Position numbers and translations under genes: made by a program
Shown: positions 37,148-45,988 of the stretch, piece after piece
How positions within the stretch are numbered: the stretch's first letter is position 1
How the letters are laid out: the number at the start of each line of letters is the position of its first letter
The notes under the pieces: model-generated
Seen by the model: the letters and a program-made list of their open reading frames with translations, nothing else
What the model was told of the DNA's origin: nothing
Databases searched by the model: none
Assembly (NCBI RefSeq): GCF_041912895.1
Contig: NZ_JAYSGI010000001.1
Span: 124,001-188,000 of the forward strand
DNA: 64,000 bases
Origin: Pelagerythrobacter sp041912895
GTDB taxonomy: Bacteria > Pseudomonadota > Alphaproteobacteria > Sphingomonadales > Sphingomonadaceae
Reading direction: 5' to 3'

Positions 37148-37909
37148 TTGCAATTGCTCAACAAGATCGCAATCGGTACCGTATCGGCCGTAGCTGCCGC
37201 GGGGCTGCTGGTGTCCGCCGCCGCTTATGCGATGATCGTCCAGCCGGTGGTGATCGACCTCACCACCTCGGGCCGTACGATGAGCCAGACGGTTACGGTC
37301 GAGAACACGTTCGACCAACCGCTCCCCGTTGAAATGCGCGTCGAGGCGCTGGAGCTGACCGAAGATGGAGTGACACCCACCGGGCAGGACCCGGGCGAAC
37401 TCGTGGTCTTCCCGCCGCAATCGCTGATCGAACCGGGCCAGCGGCAGAGCTTTCGCGTCCAGTACGTCGGCGATCCGGCGCTGGAGCGCAGCAAGCACTA
37501 TTTCGTGACCGCCGCGCAGTTGCCCGTCCAGACCACGGACGTGCAGTCGAACGTCCAGCTGCTCTACAATTTCCAGATCCTCGTCAGCGTGTCGCCCGTA
37601 GGCGTGACACCCGAGCTGTCGATCGTTTCGGCCGAAATCGGCGCGAATGCCGAAGGCGCGCCAGTACCGGTCGTCACCGTCTCCAATACCTCGGCCGCGC
37701 ACGGATATCTGTCGCGCGGACGCATTCGTGTTGCGCAATATGGCGCAGACGGCCGCGAGGTTTTCAGCGACGAGATCACCGGACCCGAGATGCAGCAGAC
37801 CCTCGGCTACGGGCTGATCGGCGGCAAGCAGACCCGGCGGCTGACTCTGCCGCTCGCGCTGCCGCAGGCCGAAGGCCGGATCGAGGCGCGCTTCACGCCC
37901 GACAATTGA
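37148..37909 (+). CDS. periplasmic pilus chaperone (PapD/FimC-like)
   Basis: Chaperone that delivers subunits to the usher. From a TTG at 37148 it has 253 residues: signal peptide LLNKIAIGTVSAVAAAGLLV (ending AAAYA), then the immunoglobulin-like domain 1 (VVIDLTTSGRTMSQTVTVEN, with QSFRVQYVGDP, the equivalent of the R-x-Y-R strand) and domain 2 (ELSIVSAEIG...). The TTG is favoured because GAGAGGAG lies seven bases upstream; ATG codons at 37052 and 37091 would add an unusual charged leader. The stop is 16 bases before the usher ATG. Confidence 0.85.
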   Translation: MQLLNKIAIGTVSAVAAAGLLVSAAAYAMIVQPVVIDLTTSGRTMSQTVTVENTFDQPLPVEMRVEALELTEDGVTPTGQDPGELVVFPPQSLIEPGQRQSFRVQYVGDPALERSKHYFVTAAQLPVQTTDVQSNVQLLYNFQILVSVSPVGVTPELSIVSAEIGANAEGAPVPVVTVSNTSAAHGYLSRGRIRVAQYGADGREVFSDEITGPEMQQTLGYGLIGGKQTRRLTLPLALPQAEGRIEARFTPDN

Positions 37910-37925
37910 GACAGCGCAGGCCGCA

Positions 37926-40418
37926 ATGACGAAACGTATCGCGGCTGCACTGCTCGTCGCTGCAAGCCTGCTGCCGGTCGCGGGCCACGCCCAGACCGCG
38001 GCGGACGGCGGTGCGCGGGTGGTGATCGACCCTGCGGCTGACGGCGCGCGGGTCAATCCGACCGGCAGGATCACGGTGCTGATCGTTCCGGTGATGGATG
38101 GCGAGGCCTACCTCGGCGACGCCACTGTCACGCTGGAGACGAACGGCCAACTCAGCTTCGCCACCACACGTTTGCTCGATCTTCTTGAGCCGCGTCTTGC
38201 GCCGGCGCTGGTAGCGCGCCTGCGCACGCGTGCGGCGCAACGCGGCGTGCTCGATCGCGCCGATCTGGAAGCGGTCGGCGTGGGCATCGGCTACGATCCG
38301 CAGACGCTCGAACTCGTTCTCGAGATCGCCCCGGCGAGCCGCATCAGCCGCTCGCTGGCGGTTGGCGACGATGGCGTGCGGGGCCCGGTGAGCTACGTCG
38401 CACCGGCGGATGTCAGCGCGTATCTCAACGTGCGTGGCTCGATGGACTGGGTCCAGCAGGGCAGCGACCGCGGGCTGGCCGCGCCGATCACCTATCTCGA
38501 CGGCGCGGCGCGCATCAACGGCATCGTGGCGGAGAGCGAGGCGAACTGGCAGGCGGGCGCGCCGGGCGCGGATTTCCAGCGCCGCGGATCGCGCCTGGTC
38601 TACGACGACCGACGCAATCTCATGCGCTGGAGCGGCGGCGACCTGCAGACGCTCGCGCGCGGATTCCAGGCCGCGCCGGAGATCAGCGGCCTGTCGGTTT
38701 CGCGTTTCTACTCGCTGCTCGATCCGCAACGGATCGTCCGCCCGCGCGGCAATCGCAGCTTCCAGCTCGACCGCCGCTCGGTGGTGGAAGTGCGCGTGAA
38801 CGGCCAGCTCGTGCGCCGGGTAGAACTCGATCCCGGCACGTTCGACCTCACCGATTTCCCGTTCGCGCAGGGTGCCAACGACGTGGAACTGACGATCACC
38901 GACGATACCGGGCGGAGCGAAACGGTCGATTTCGATATCTTCCTCGATCAGGGGCAACTGGCCGACGGCCTGAGCGAGTTCGGCCTCTACGCAGGCGTGC
39001 TCGCACCGCTCGGCAGGCGCGGGCCCGTGTACAGCGACGATCTCGCGTTCAGCGGGTTCTATCGCCGCGGGGTCAGCGACAATCTGACGCTAGGCGTCAA
39101 CGCGCAGGCCGATCCGGGCGGCTGGATGGGCGGGGTGGAAACCGTGGTCGCCACGCCGATCGGATCGTTCGGCGGGTTCGCCTCGGCCTCGCACGTAAAC
39201 GGCGTGGGATCGGGCTGGGCGTCGATCCTGACCTTCCAGCGCACCATCGCCCGCGCGGCGAGCGGCGGCAGCGACGTTCTCTCGGCATCGGTCGAGACGC
39301 GCAGCCGCAATTTCGCGCCGATCGGCACCTTCTTGCCCTTCAACCCTTACGGCGTGATCGCGGGCGCCAGCTACAATGCGTCGATCACCGAAACCATCTA
39401 CGCCGGGATCGACGCGCGCTATTCACGCGGGCGCGGCGGAGAGCCAGACGCAGGAATCCTGCGCGCGACGGGCGGCTGGTTGATCTCCCCCCGTCTCAAC
39501 CTCACCGCGGATGTGGGTTACGAGCGCGTCCGGGGCGAAGGGCGCGTCTCCGCTTTCATATCGCTGGTGTACCGCCTCGACCGCAGCTCAAGCGTGCGGA
39601 GCGACTACGACAGCCGGAACAACCGCGCGCGGTTGAGCTACCAGACCTATCGCGGTTCGGGCACCGGGGCCTATAATCTGAGCGCGGACGTGGAGCGCAG
39701 CGATCTCGGCATCGGCACCACCGCCAACGGGATCTACTACTCCAACCGCGCCGAACTCGGTTTCGCGCATTTCGGCACGTTCGAGGGCGATCTGGGCGGA
39801 TCGACCTCGCAGCGCACCTCGCTGCGCTTCGGCATCGCGCTGGCGATGGCCGATGGCGCGGTCACCGTCGGCAGACCGATACAGGACGGGTTCGCGATCG
39901 TCGCGCCGCACCGCGCGCTGGAAGGCACCGACGTGCTGATCGATGCCAACGGACGCTACGCCACCGCCAACAGCGGCGCGCTGGGCACCGCGCTGCAGCC
40001 CAGCCTGAGCAGCTACAGCGAGCGCAATATCCTGGTGACCGCGCCCGATGCGCCGCTCGGCACCGATCTGGGCGAAGGCTCGTTCCGCCTGCTGCCGCCC
40101 TATCGCGCCGGATACCGTCTGACGGTCGGCTCCGACTACATGACGAGCGTGGTTGGCCAGTTGCTCGATGCGGGCGGCCAGCCCATCGCGCTGGTCTCCG
40201 GCACCGCCACCGAAGACGCCAATCCGGACCGCGAGCCGATCGCCCTGTTCACCAACGCCGCCGGCCGGTTCGGCGCCTCGGGCCTGGCTCCGGGCCGCTG
40301 GACGATCGTCCTGAACGACGCCGACCACACGCGCTTCATATTTTCGATCGCGGAAGACGCGAACCGCGCCGTCGCGCTGGGCAGCCTCGCGCCTGCGGCG
40401 GCCGATGACAGTGAGTGA
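37926..40418 (+). CDS. outer-membrane pilus usher
   Basis: 830-residue usher (PapC/FimD/CsuD class). Signal peptide 1-23 (ending GHAQTA). Order of parts: a periplasmic N-terminal domain (about 30-130), the 24-strand barrel with the plug-like segment, strongly patterned barrel strands such as YKTYRGSGTGAYNLSADVER-type sequence from 240 to 690, and C-terminal domains ending GRWTIVLNDADHTRFIFSI. YGVIAGASYNASITETIYAG and NNRARLSYQTYRGSG are typical usher strands. It is the secretion pore for the subunits encoded upstream. Last gene of the locus; two tRNA genes on the other strand follow. Confidence 0.93.
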   Translation: MTKRIAAALLVAASLLPVAGHAQTAADGGARVVIDPAADGARVNPTGRITVLIVPVMDGEAYLGDATVTLETNGQLSFATTRLLDLLEPRLAPALVARLRTRAAQRGVLDRADLEAVGVGIGYDPQTLELVLEIAPASRISRSLAVGDDGVRGPVSYVAPADVSAYLNVRGSMDWVQQGSDRGLAAPITYLDGAARINGIVAESEANWQAGAPGADFQRRGSRLVYDDRRNLMRWSGGDLQTLARGFQAAPEISGLSVSRFYSLLDPQRIVRPRGNRSFQLDRRSVVEVRVNGQLVRRVELDPGTFDLTDFPFAQGANDVELTITDDTGRSETVDFDIFLDQGQLADGLSEFGLYAGVLAPLGRRGPVYSDDLAFSGFYRRGVSDNLTLGVNAQADPGGWMGGVETVVATPIGSFGGFASASHVNGVGSGWASILTFQRTIARAASGGSDVLSASVETRSRNFAPIGTFLPFNPYGVIAGASYNASITETIYAGIDARYSRGRGGEPDAGILRATGGWLISPRLNLTADVGYERVRGEGRVSAFISLVYRLDRSSSVRSDYDSRNNRARLSYQTYRGSGTGAYNLSADVERSDLGIGTTANGIYYSNRAELGFAHFGTFEGDLGGSTSQRTSLRFGIALAMADGAVTVGRPIQDGFAIVAPHRALEGTDVLIDANGRYATANSGALGTALQPSLSSYSERNILVTAPDAPLGTDLGEGSFRLLPPYRAGYRLTVGSDYMTSVVGQLLDAGGQPIALVSGTATEDANPDREPIALFTNAAGRFGASGLAPGRWTIVLNDADHTRFIFSIAEDANRAVALGSLAPAAADDSE

Positions 40419-40471
40419 TCTGGATAGACCTGGAAAAGCGAAGGTGCGCTTCTGCGCTGATCTGGATAAAA

Positions 40472-40551
<80 letters not shown>

Positions 40552-40576
40552 ACCTGATTTCGCCTGCGGTATCCGG

Positions 40577-40650
40577 TGGGCCCGGCAGGACTCGAACCCG
40601 CGACCTAGCCGTTATGAGCGGCCAGCTCTAACCAACTGAGCTACAGGCCC
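40577..40650 (-). tRNA. tRNA with CAU anticodon, probably elongator tRNA-Met
   Basis: Cloverleaf with acceptor GGGCCTG/CGGGCCC, anticodon arm GGCCG-CTCATAA-CGGCT and T-loop GGTTCGAGTCC. The first acceptor pair is G-C, so it is not the initiator. Met elongator or Ile2 (CAU with lysidine) cannot be separated with certainty by eye. The 3' CCA is not encoded. Confidence 0.85.
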
Positions 40651-40706
40651 TCCGCGATACCGTGCGGCGCGTGGCGACTAGCCCGCGGCGCGGCGGGGCG
40701 CAAGCG

Positions 40707-41693
40707 TCAGCGCACCACCGACTGCACGATCTCCGCAACGGTGGTCGGGCGCACGCCGTGGCGGGCGAGGTAGGCAAAGACCGCGGCGAGCCAGCCGTAG
40801 AGCGCGCCGACGTCGCCCTCGCTCTTCACATAGGGCGTGTGCCCGGGAGCGAGCGAGGGGCTGTGGAACGACAGGACGATCAGCGGCAGGCGGTCGTCTA
40901 TCGCGATGTCGAGCCCGCGCACGGCCTCGTCGATCGTGATCCCCTCGGGCGTCAGCGCGATGCGTTGCAGCAGGCCGAGCTTCGCAAACAGGCCCGACAG
41001 CGCCGGCGCGCGCGACAGCAAAGGATGGAGCATACGCCCCTGCTGCCGCAACATGCCCCAGTAGACCGTCGTCACAGGCAGTTCGAGCACCTGCCGCTCG
41101 TCGTCCAGCCAGAACGGCGTGAGCGGGCAGGCGCTGTAATCGGGGCCGTGCCCACCGCTGTAATCGAACAGCGCGCGAAACGAAGTGTCGATCGCGACCC
41201 CCGCTTCTTGCAGCAGCCCGGGCGTGGCGGGGCCGAAGCCGTACCGCCCCGCGCGATAGATGATCGGTTCGATGCCGAAGCCCTGCGCAATCGCGTCGCG
41301 CAGGCGCAGGAGCTTGTCCCGTTCCAGTTCCGGCGGCAGGTTTCCGGCGAACGAATTGCGCGCGTTCACCTCTTCGTCGAACGGCGGATTGACCCACGGG
41401 TGGAGTTGGATGCCGATCTCCGCCGCGCCGCGCGCCGCGGCATCGCCGAGGATTTCCTGCGCCAGCGGCGACGTGGCGATCGGCCAGTCGACCAGATAGA
41501 CCGGCACGATCGCATGATCTTCGCAGAACTGCTGGAAGTTGCGCAGCCGGGGCAGATGGTCGAGCCCGTGCCGGTCGCGGGTGAACGGCGCGTCCCAGTC
41601 GAACTCTTCCTCGGTATCGACCGTCAGCAGCACGCGCTGCCCGAAGTCGGGGGCGAAGCGGGCCGGAGGGCCGGGCGGGGACATGCGGTTCAA
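40707..41693 (-). CDS. polysaccharide deacetylase family protein (WalW-like)
   Basis: 328-residue NodB-homology protein without signal peptide. VLLTVDTEEEFDWD holds the Asp-Glu pair of the first NodB motif, IGIQLHPWVNPPF the second (His), and VLSFHSPSLAPGHTPY the later His motif. A RYGFGPATPGLLQEAG segment matches the WalW-type subfamily found with exopolysaccharide or cell-wall genes. ATGs at 41693 and 41684 are both possible. Next gene on the same strand, 32 bases upstream, is the kinase-like protein; the two could be co-transcribed. Confidence 0.85.
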   Translation of the reverse strand: MNRMSPPGPPARFAPDFGQRVLLTVDTEEEFDWDAPFTRDRHGLDHLPRLRNFQQFCEDHAIVPVYLVDWPIATSPLAQEILGDAAARGAAEIGIQLHPWVNPPFDEEVNARNSFAGNLPPELERDKLLRLRDAIAQGFGIEPIIYRAGRYGFGPATPGLLQEAGVAIDTSFRALFDYSGGHGPDYSACPLTPFWLDDERQVLELPVTTVYWGMLRQQGRMLHPLLSRAPALSGLFAKLGLLQRIALTPEGITIDEAVRGLDIAIDDRLPLIVLSFHSPSLAPGHTPYVKSEGDVGALYGWLAAVFAYLARHGVRPTTVAEIVQSVVR

Positions 41694-41725
41694 GCGGCGG
41701 CGTTCCTCACGAGCGGGTCGACCGG

Positions 41726-43420
41726 TCAGCGCGCCTGTGGTCGCCGCCGATCCTCGTCCTGATCCACGGCGCTAGAGTTGCGCCCGGCGGCGGTCAAGAG
41801 CGGTAGAACGAGCCGGAGTTCGCCGCGGGTGTGGGAGAGATCGCCCCCGGCCGCGCGCGCTTCCGCCCGCGCGAGCCGCAGCGCGAACCCCGCGCCGAAC
41901 ATCCCCGCGCTCAGCGCGCCCGACGAGGGACGCGGCGCGGCGGCGAACACGTCCTCCTCGTCCGCCAGCGCCGCGGGCACGCCTGCGGTCAGGGTGAGGT
42001 GCCCGGCCTCGCGGCGCAGCACGAGCGGGAGGGATTCGCCGGTGCCGACCGCGGTCGCGAGCGTCGCGAGCAGCCGCCAGGCCAGCGCTTCCCCCTCGCG
42101 CAGCGCGAGCGGGACGACCGCCGGACCCTTGGGGATGTCGATCTCGAACCCCGACATCCGCGGCGCGAGAACCGGCTCGAGCTGGCCGGCCAGCGCGCGG
42201 CACAGCAGTGCGAAATCGCAATCGCCCTCCAGCGGCTCGATCGCACCGGTCTCGAGCCGCGCCAGCCGGTCGAGCTCGTCGAACCCGGCGAGCATGCGCG
42301 CGGCATCCCCCGCGATCGCGGCCGCCAGCGCGCGGTATTCGTGCGGCACCGGGCCGAACACCTGCTGCTGGATCACCTCGGCGAAGCCCTGGATCGCGTT
42401 CACCGGGGTGCGCAGTTCGTGAAGCAACTGGCGGATGCGGTCGGCCTCTCCCTCCGTGTCGGCAACGGCGGCTGCGGCGCGCACCGGCGGGCGGCGCAGC
42501 TTGCCCGCCATGCCGTAGAACCGCCCGCTCGGTACGGTGAAGCGCGGTGCCGCGTCCACCACCCAATGCCCCGCGACCAGCGAAGCCCCGCGCAGCTCGA
42601 CCGGCATGCGCTCCACCCGCCGCCACTCGCGCAGCGCCTTGCGGAACGCGGCGTCCGCCAGCACGGTGCCGACAACCATCGGGGCCACGTGCGGCTCCGC
42701 CCAGTCGATCCGCCCCTCGCCATCAGTGGTGAAAGCGAAGCCCGCCAGCGGCGGCCGCGCGGTGTCGTCCTGTTCGCCGAGCGGCAGGCGCGGCGACGTA
42801 TCGTTCGGCACGCCCTCGGCGCGCGCACGCTGGAACGCCTCGATCCGCCGGACGAGCGCGCCGATCGCGCTTTCCTCCTCGATCTCCCCGTCGTCGTAAT
42901 CGTTGGCGGGGACGGTGAGCTCGAGCGGCTCGCGCTCGCGTGCAGGGAATGGGGTGACATCGGGCGATGCCGCAGGGCCGGGATCGGGCAGCCCGCGGTC
43001 GTGGATGCCGAGCCGTTCGAGCAATTCCTCCGCGCGTGGCGGCAGGCCGCGGCGCAGGCGGAGGAAGCCGCGCGCGCGGATCGGCAGGCGCGGGATCAGC
43101 GCCTCCCAGTCGTCCTCCGACAAGTCCGCGCGGGCGAGGGCGGCGGCGGCGACCTCGGGCTCCTCCTCCGCCAAATGCGCGGCCAGCTCGGGGTTGCCGA
43201 AGCGCCAGCCTCCGTCGCGGATCATCGTCGCCCGCTCGCGCGGCGCGATCGCCTCGCCCAGCGCGCCGAGCCGCAGCCAGGCGGACGACAGCAGCTTGCC
43301 GTCATGCCCCCCGCGCCGTGCGCCGAGCAAGTCGAGCAACTGCCGGAACTGCGTATGCGCAGCCCGGCCTCCGCTCGCGCGGTGGCGCAGCACTGTGGCG
43401 AGGCGGTCGTCGAACTGCAT
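41726..43420 (-). CDS. histidine kinase-like protein with degenerate ATPase domain
   Basis: 564-residue soluble protein. Residues 1-130 are helical and Arg/Leu-rich with no known sensor motif. Residues about 210-320 look like a PAS-type domain (PPLAGFAFTTDGEGRIDWAEP). The HisKA H-box is clear (IRQLLHELRTPVNAIQGFAEVIQ split, acceptor His near 360). The ATPase part that follows lacks a recognisable N-box (no N-x-x-x-N-A) and has only a weak G-box-like MFGAGFALRLARAEARAAGG. No membrane span. It may phosphorylate weakly, act as a phosphatase, or work as a pseudokinase. ATG 43420 starts at MQFDDRLATVLRHRA. No cognate regulator is adjacent. Confidence 0.75.
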   Translation of the reverse strand: MQFDDRLATVLRHRASGGRAAHTQFRQLLDLLGARRGGHDGKLLSSAWLRLGALGEAIAPRERATMIRDGGWRFGNPELAAHLAEEEPEVAAAALARADLSEDDWEALIPRLPIRARGFLRLRRGLPPRAEELLERLGIHDRGLPDPGPAASPDVTPFPAREREPLELTVPANDYDDGEIEEESAIGALVRRIEAFQRARAEGVPNDTSPRLPLGEQDDTARPPLAGFAFTTDGEGRIDWAEPHVAPMVVGTVLADAAFRKALREWRRVERMPVELRGASLVAGHWVVDAAPRFTVPSGRFYGMAGKLRRPPVRAAAAVADTEGEADRIRQLLHELRTPVNAIQGFAEVIQQQVFGPVPHEYRALAAAIAGDAARMLAGFDELDRLARLETGAIEPLEGDCDFALLCRALAGQLEPVLAPRMSGFEIDIPKGPAVVPLALREGEALAWRLLATLATAVGTGESLPLVLRREAGHLTLTAGVPAALADEEDVFAAAPRPSSGALSAGMFGAGFALRLARAEARAAGGDLSHTRGELRLVLPLLTAAGRNSSAVDQDEDRRRPQAR

Positions 43421-43628
43421 GGATCTCCGCTGGACATAGAGGCCCCGGCGCGTGGCGGGAATGCGCCATCTATCAATATCCCCGGAGCTGCGGCAGGCCG
43501 TCGAACACTGCGTTGCAAAGCGGGACAATTGCTGGCAGAGATAATAAAATTAGCCAACTGGCGGCGGTGGGGCCGGTTTAGTTTCAGCATGGCCGTGCGG
43601 GCGCATGGCAGTCGTAGGGGCACCCGCG

Positions 43629-44093
43629 ATGGCGAATCTGGATGACATCGACCGGCGTCTGCTGGCCGAACTGCAGGACGAGGGGCGCGTCACCAACGTC
43701 GAGCTCGCGCATCGGGTGGGGTTGACCGCACCGCCGTGCCTGCGGCGAGTCCGCTCGCTGGAGGAAGCCGGCGTCATCCGCGGCTATCACGCCGAACTCG
43801 ACGCCTCCAAGCTCGGCTTCGCGATTACGGTGTTCGCGATGGTCAGCCTCAAGAGCCAGGCCGAGGACGCGCTGCGCGAGTTCGAAACGCACATGCACGA
43901 CCTGCCCGAAGTGCGCGAGGTCCACATGCTGAATGGCGAGATCGATTTCATCCTCAAGATCGTCAGCCGCGACCTGCAGAGCTTCCAGGAATTCCTGACC
44001 AGCAAGCTGACCCCCGCGCCCAACGTCGCCAGCGTGAAGACCTCGCTGACGATCCGCACGAGCAAGCATGAACCCGGTGTGCCGCTGGAGTAG
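43629..44093 (+). CDS. Lrp/AsnC family transcriptional regulator
   Basis: 154-residue regulator with N-terminal HTH (DDIDRRLLAELQDEGRVTNVELAHRVGLT, split here for length: RRLLAELQDEGRVTN) and C-terminal RAM/AsnC effector domain (ITVFAMVSLKSQ ... HMLNGEIDFILKIV). In this family the RAM domain binds amino acids and sets octamer state. ATG at 43629 is closest to the HTH; an ATG at 43605 adds eight residues. No amino-acid gene is adjacent, so the target is unknown. It diverges from the kinase-like gene across 208 bases. Confidence 0.92.
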   Translation: MANLDDIDRRLLAELQDEGRVTNVELAHRVGLTAPPCLRRVRSLEEAGVIRGYHAELDASKLGFAITVFAMVSLKSQAEDALREFETHMHDLPEVREVHMLNGEIDFILKIVSRDLQSFQEFLTSKLTPAPNVASVKTSLTIRTSKHEPGVPLE

Positions 44094-44137
44094 CTCTTCC
44101 CGTCAACACCGTAAGATTGGCGACTGAGTTTCGGTAT

Positions 44138-44200
44138 CCTCCCCATTTTCACGCAGTGCAAATGGGGAGGTGGCAGCCGCGACAGCGGCTGACGGAGGGG
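44138..44200 (+). repeat. left inverted repeat flanking the DUF559 gene
   Basis: Two hairpins in a row: CCTCCCCATTT (44138-44148) with AAATGGGGAGG (44160-44170), perfect over 11 bp, and AGCCGC-GACA-GCGGCT (44175-44190), then GACGGAGGGG. It abuts the DUF559 stop codon at 44201. The reverse complement recurs at 44561-44627. Confidence 0.85.
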
Positions 44201-44557
44201 TTATCCCCCAAGGCAATACCGGATTATCGCATCGGCAGTCCCGTCCGCATCGCGCAGCACCTCGTCCGCTGCGATCCGCATGACCTCGATGCCTCGTTCG
44301 CGCAGCCATGCATCGCGCGCTTCGTCGCGGGCAGGGCGGTCACCCATGTCGTGGGAAATGCCATCGATCTCGATCGCGAGCTTCCGGCTTGCGACGTAGA
44401 AATCGAGCACATAGTCGCCGATCGCGTGCTGGCGGCGGACCTTGATGCCCTGCGGAGATCCACGCAGCGCCTGCCACAACAGCACTTCTGGCAGCGACAT
44501 CGACTGGCGCAACCTGCGTGCCAGGCCAACGTTGCGCGGTTGCTTGCTGCGTGGCAT
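44201..44557 (-). CDS. DUF559 (Vsr/very-short-patch-repair-like) endonuclease-domain protein
   Basis: 118-residue DUF559 protein, a PD-(D/E)xK-type fold related to Vsr. Conserved elements: ARRLRQSMSLPEVLLWQALR, RRQHAIGDYVLDFYV with the catalytic-type Asp, LAIEIDGISHD (Glu-x-Asp) and a C-terminal IEVMRIAADEVL. The function of the family is not established. The gene is enclosed exactly by two inverted copies of a double-hairpin repeat (44138-44200 and 44561-44627), with the stop codon against one and the start three bases from the other. That is why I regard the unit as a possible mobile or repeat-associated element. Confidence 0.88.
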   Translation of the reverse strand: MPRSKQPRNVGLARRLRQSMSLPEVLLWQALRGSPQGIKVRRQHAIGDYVLDFYVASRKLAIEIDGISHDMGDRPARDEARDAWLRERGIEVMRIAADEVLRDADGTADAIIRYCLGG

Positions 44558-44560
44558 TCG

Positions 44561-44627
44561 CCCCCTCCGTCACCCGCCTGCGGCGGGCGCCACCTCCCCA
44601 TTTGCGCCTGCGGCGAAAACGGGGAGG
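44561..44627 (-). repeat. right inverted repeat flanking the DUF559 gene
   Basis: CCCCCTCCGTCACC, a CCGCC-TGC-GGCGG hairpin, GCGCCACCTCCCC and a second stem CCTCCCCATTT/AAAACGGGGAGG. Read on the minus strand it has the same order of blocks as the left copy, with differences mostly in the loops. It ends just before the accC stop, so it may also terminate accC transcription. Confidence 0.85.
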
Positions 44628-44630
44628 ATC

Positions 44631-45980
44631 TTATCCCTCCCGCTCCTTCAGCCATTCCTCGAGCCATTTGATCGAGTAGTCGCCGCTCAGCACGTCGGGT
44701 TGCTGGATCAGTTCCTGATGCAGCGGGATCGAAGTCTTGACGCCTTCGACCACCATTTCCTCCAGCGCGCGGCGCAGGCGCATCAGGCAGCGTTCGCGGT
44801 TGCGGCCGTAGACGATCAGCTTGGCGATCATGCTGTCGTAGTATGGCGGGATGCGATAGCCGGCGTAGAGCCCGCTATCGACGCGCACGTGCATGCCGCC
44901 TGCCGCGTGGTAGTAGTTCACCGTGCCCGGCGAAGGGGCGAAGGTGAACGGGTCTTCCGCATTGATCCGGCATTCGATCGCGTGCCCGGAAAACGTGATC
45001 TGGTCTTGCCGGCACGACAGGTCCTTTCCGTCGGCGATACGAATCTGTTCGCGTACCAAGTCGATCCCGGTGATCATCTCGGTCACCGGATGCTCGACTT
45101 GCAGGCGCGTGTTCATCTCGATGAAGTAGAACTCGCCGTTTTCCCACAGGAACTCGATCGTACCCGCGCCGCGATAGCCCATCTTGGCCATCGCGTCGGC
45201 GCAGATCATTCCCATGCGGTCACGCTCCTCGGGCGTGAGGATGGGGGAGGGGGCTTCTTCGAGCACCTTCTGGTGGCGGCGCTGGAGCGAGCAGTCGCGC
45301 TCGCCCAGATGGATCGCCTTGCCGCGCCCGTCGCCAAACACCTGGAATTCGATGTGACGCGGATTGCCGAGATATTTCTCGATATAGACGGTCGCGTCGC
45401 CGAACGCGGCCTTCGCCTCGGTCCCGGCCTGCTTCATCAGGCTTTCGAGCTGGTCCTCGGCCTCGCACACCTTCATCCCGCGCCCGCCGCCGCCGCTGGC
45501 GGCCTTGATGATGACGGGGTAGCCGATCTCCGCCGCGATGCGCCGCGCCTCGTCGTAATCGGACACGGCGCCGTCGCTGCCGGGCACCAGCGGCAGGCCG
45601 AGTGCGCCCGCGGTTCGCTTGGCCTCCACCTTGTCGCCCATCGTGCGAATGTGCTCGGGCTTGGGGCCGATCCAGGCGAGGTCGTGCGCTTCGACGATCT
45701 CGGCGAACTTGGCGTTCTCCGACAAGAACCCGTAGCCGGGATGGACCGCGTCGGCATGCGCGATCTCGGCGGCCGAGATGATCGCCGCGACGTTCAGGTA
45801 GCTGTCGGCGGCGGGCGGCGGGCCGATGCACACCGCATGGTCGGCCAGCCGCACGTGCATCGCATCGGCGTCGGCGGTCGAATGGACGGCGACCGTCTCG
45901 ATCCCCATCTCGTGCGCGGCACGATGGATGCGCAGCGCGATCTCGCCGCGGTTGGCGATCAATATGCGTGAAATGCCCAT
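44631..45980 (-). CDS. accC: acetyl-CoA carboxylase biotin carboxylase subunit
   Basis: 449-residue ATP-grasp enzyme that carboxylates the biotin on AccB, the first half-reaction of malonyl-CoA synthesis. It has the N-terminal RILIANRGEIALRI, the glycine-rich loop ASGGGGRGMKV, the catalytic region EMNTRLQVEHPVTEM and a C-terminal domain ending YSIKWLEEWLKE. Length is standard. It is last in the aroQ-accB-accC run, eight bases after the accB stop; accB-accC coupling is universal, and aroQ in front is common in proteobacteria. Confidence 0.98.
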   Translation of the reverse strand: MGISRILIANRGEIALRIHRAAHEMGIETVAVHSTADADAMHVRLADHAVCIGPPPAADSYLNVAAIISAAEIAHADAVHPGYGFLSENAKFAEIVEAHDLAWIGPKPEHIRTMGDKVEAKRTAGALGLPLVPGSDGAVSDYDEARRIAAEIGYPVIIKAASGGGGRGMKVCEAEDQLESLMKQAGTEAKAAFGDATVYIEKYLGNPRHIEFQVFGDGRGKAIHLGERDCSLQRRHQKVLEEAPSPILTPEERDRMGMICADAMAKMGYRGAGTIEFLWENGEFYFIEMNTRLQVEHPVTEMITGIDLVREQIRIADGKDLSCRQDQITFSGHAIECRINAEDPFTFAPSPGTVNYYHAAGGMHVRVDSGLYAGYRIPPYYDSMIAKLIVYGRNRERCLMRLRRALEEMVVEGVKTSIPLHQELIQQPDVLSGDYSIKWLEEWLKEREG

Positions 45981-45988
45981 GTTGCGAA

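Noticed and set aside
40577..40650. Calling this tRNA an initiator tRNA-Met
   Set aside because: The first acceptor pair is a normal G-C, whereas initiators have a mismatch at 1-72.
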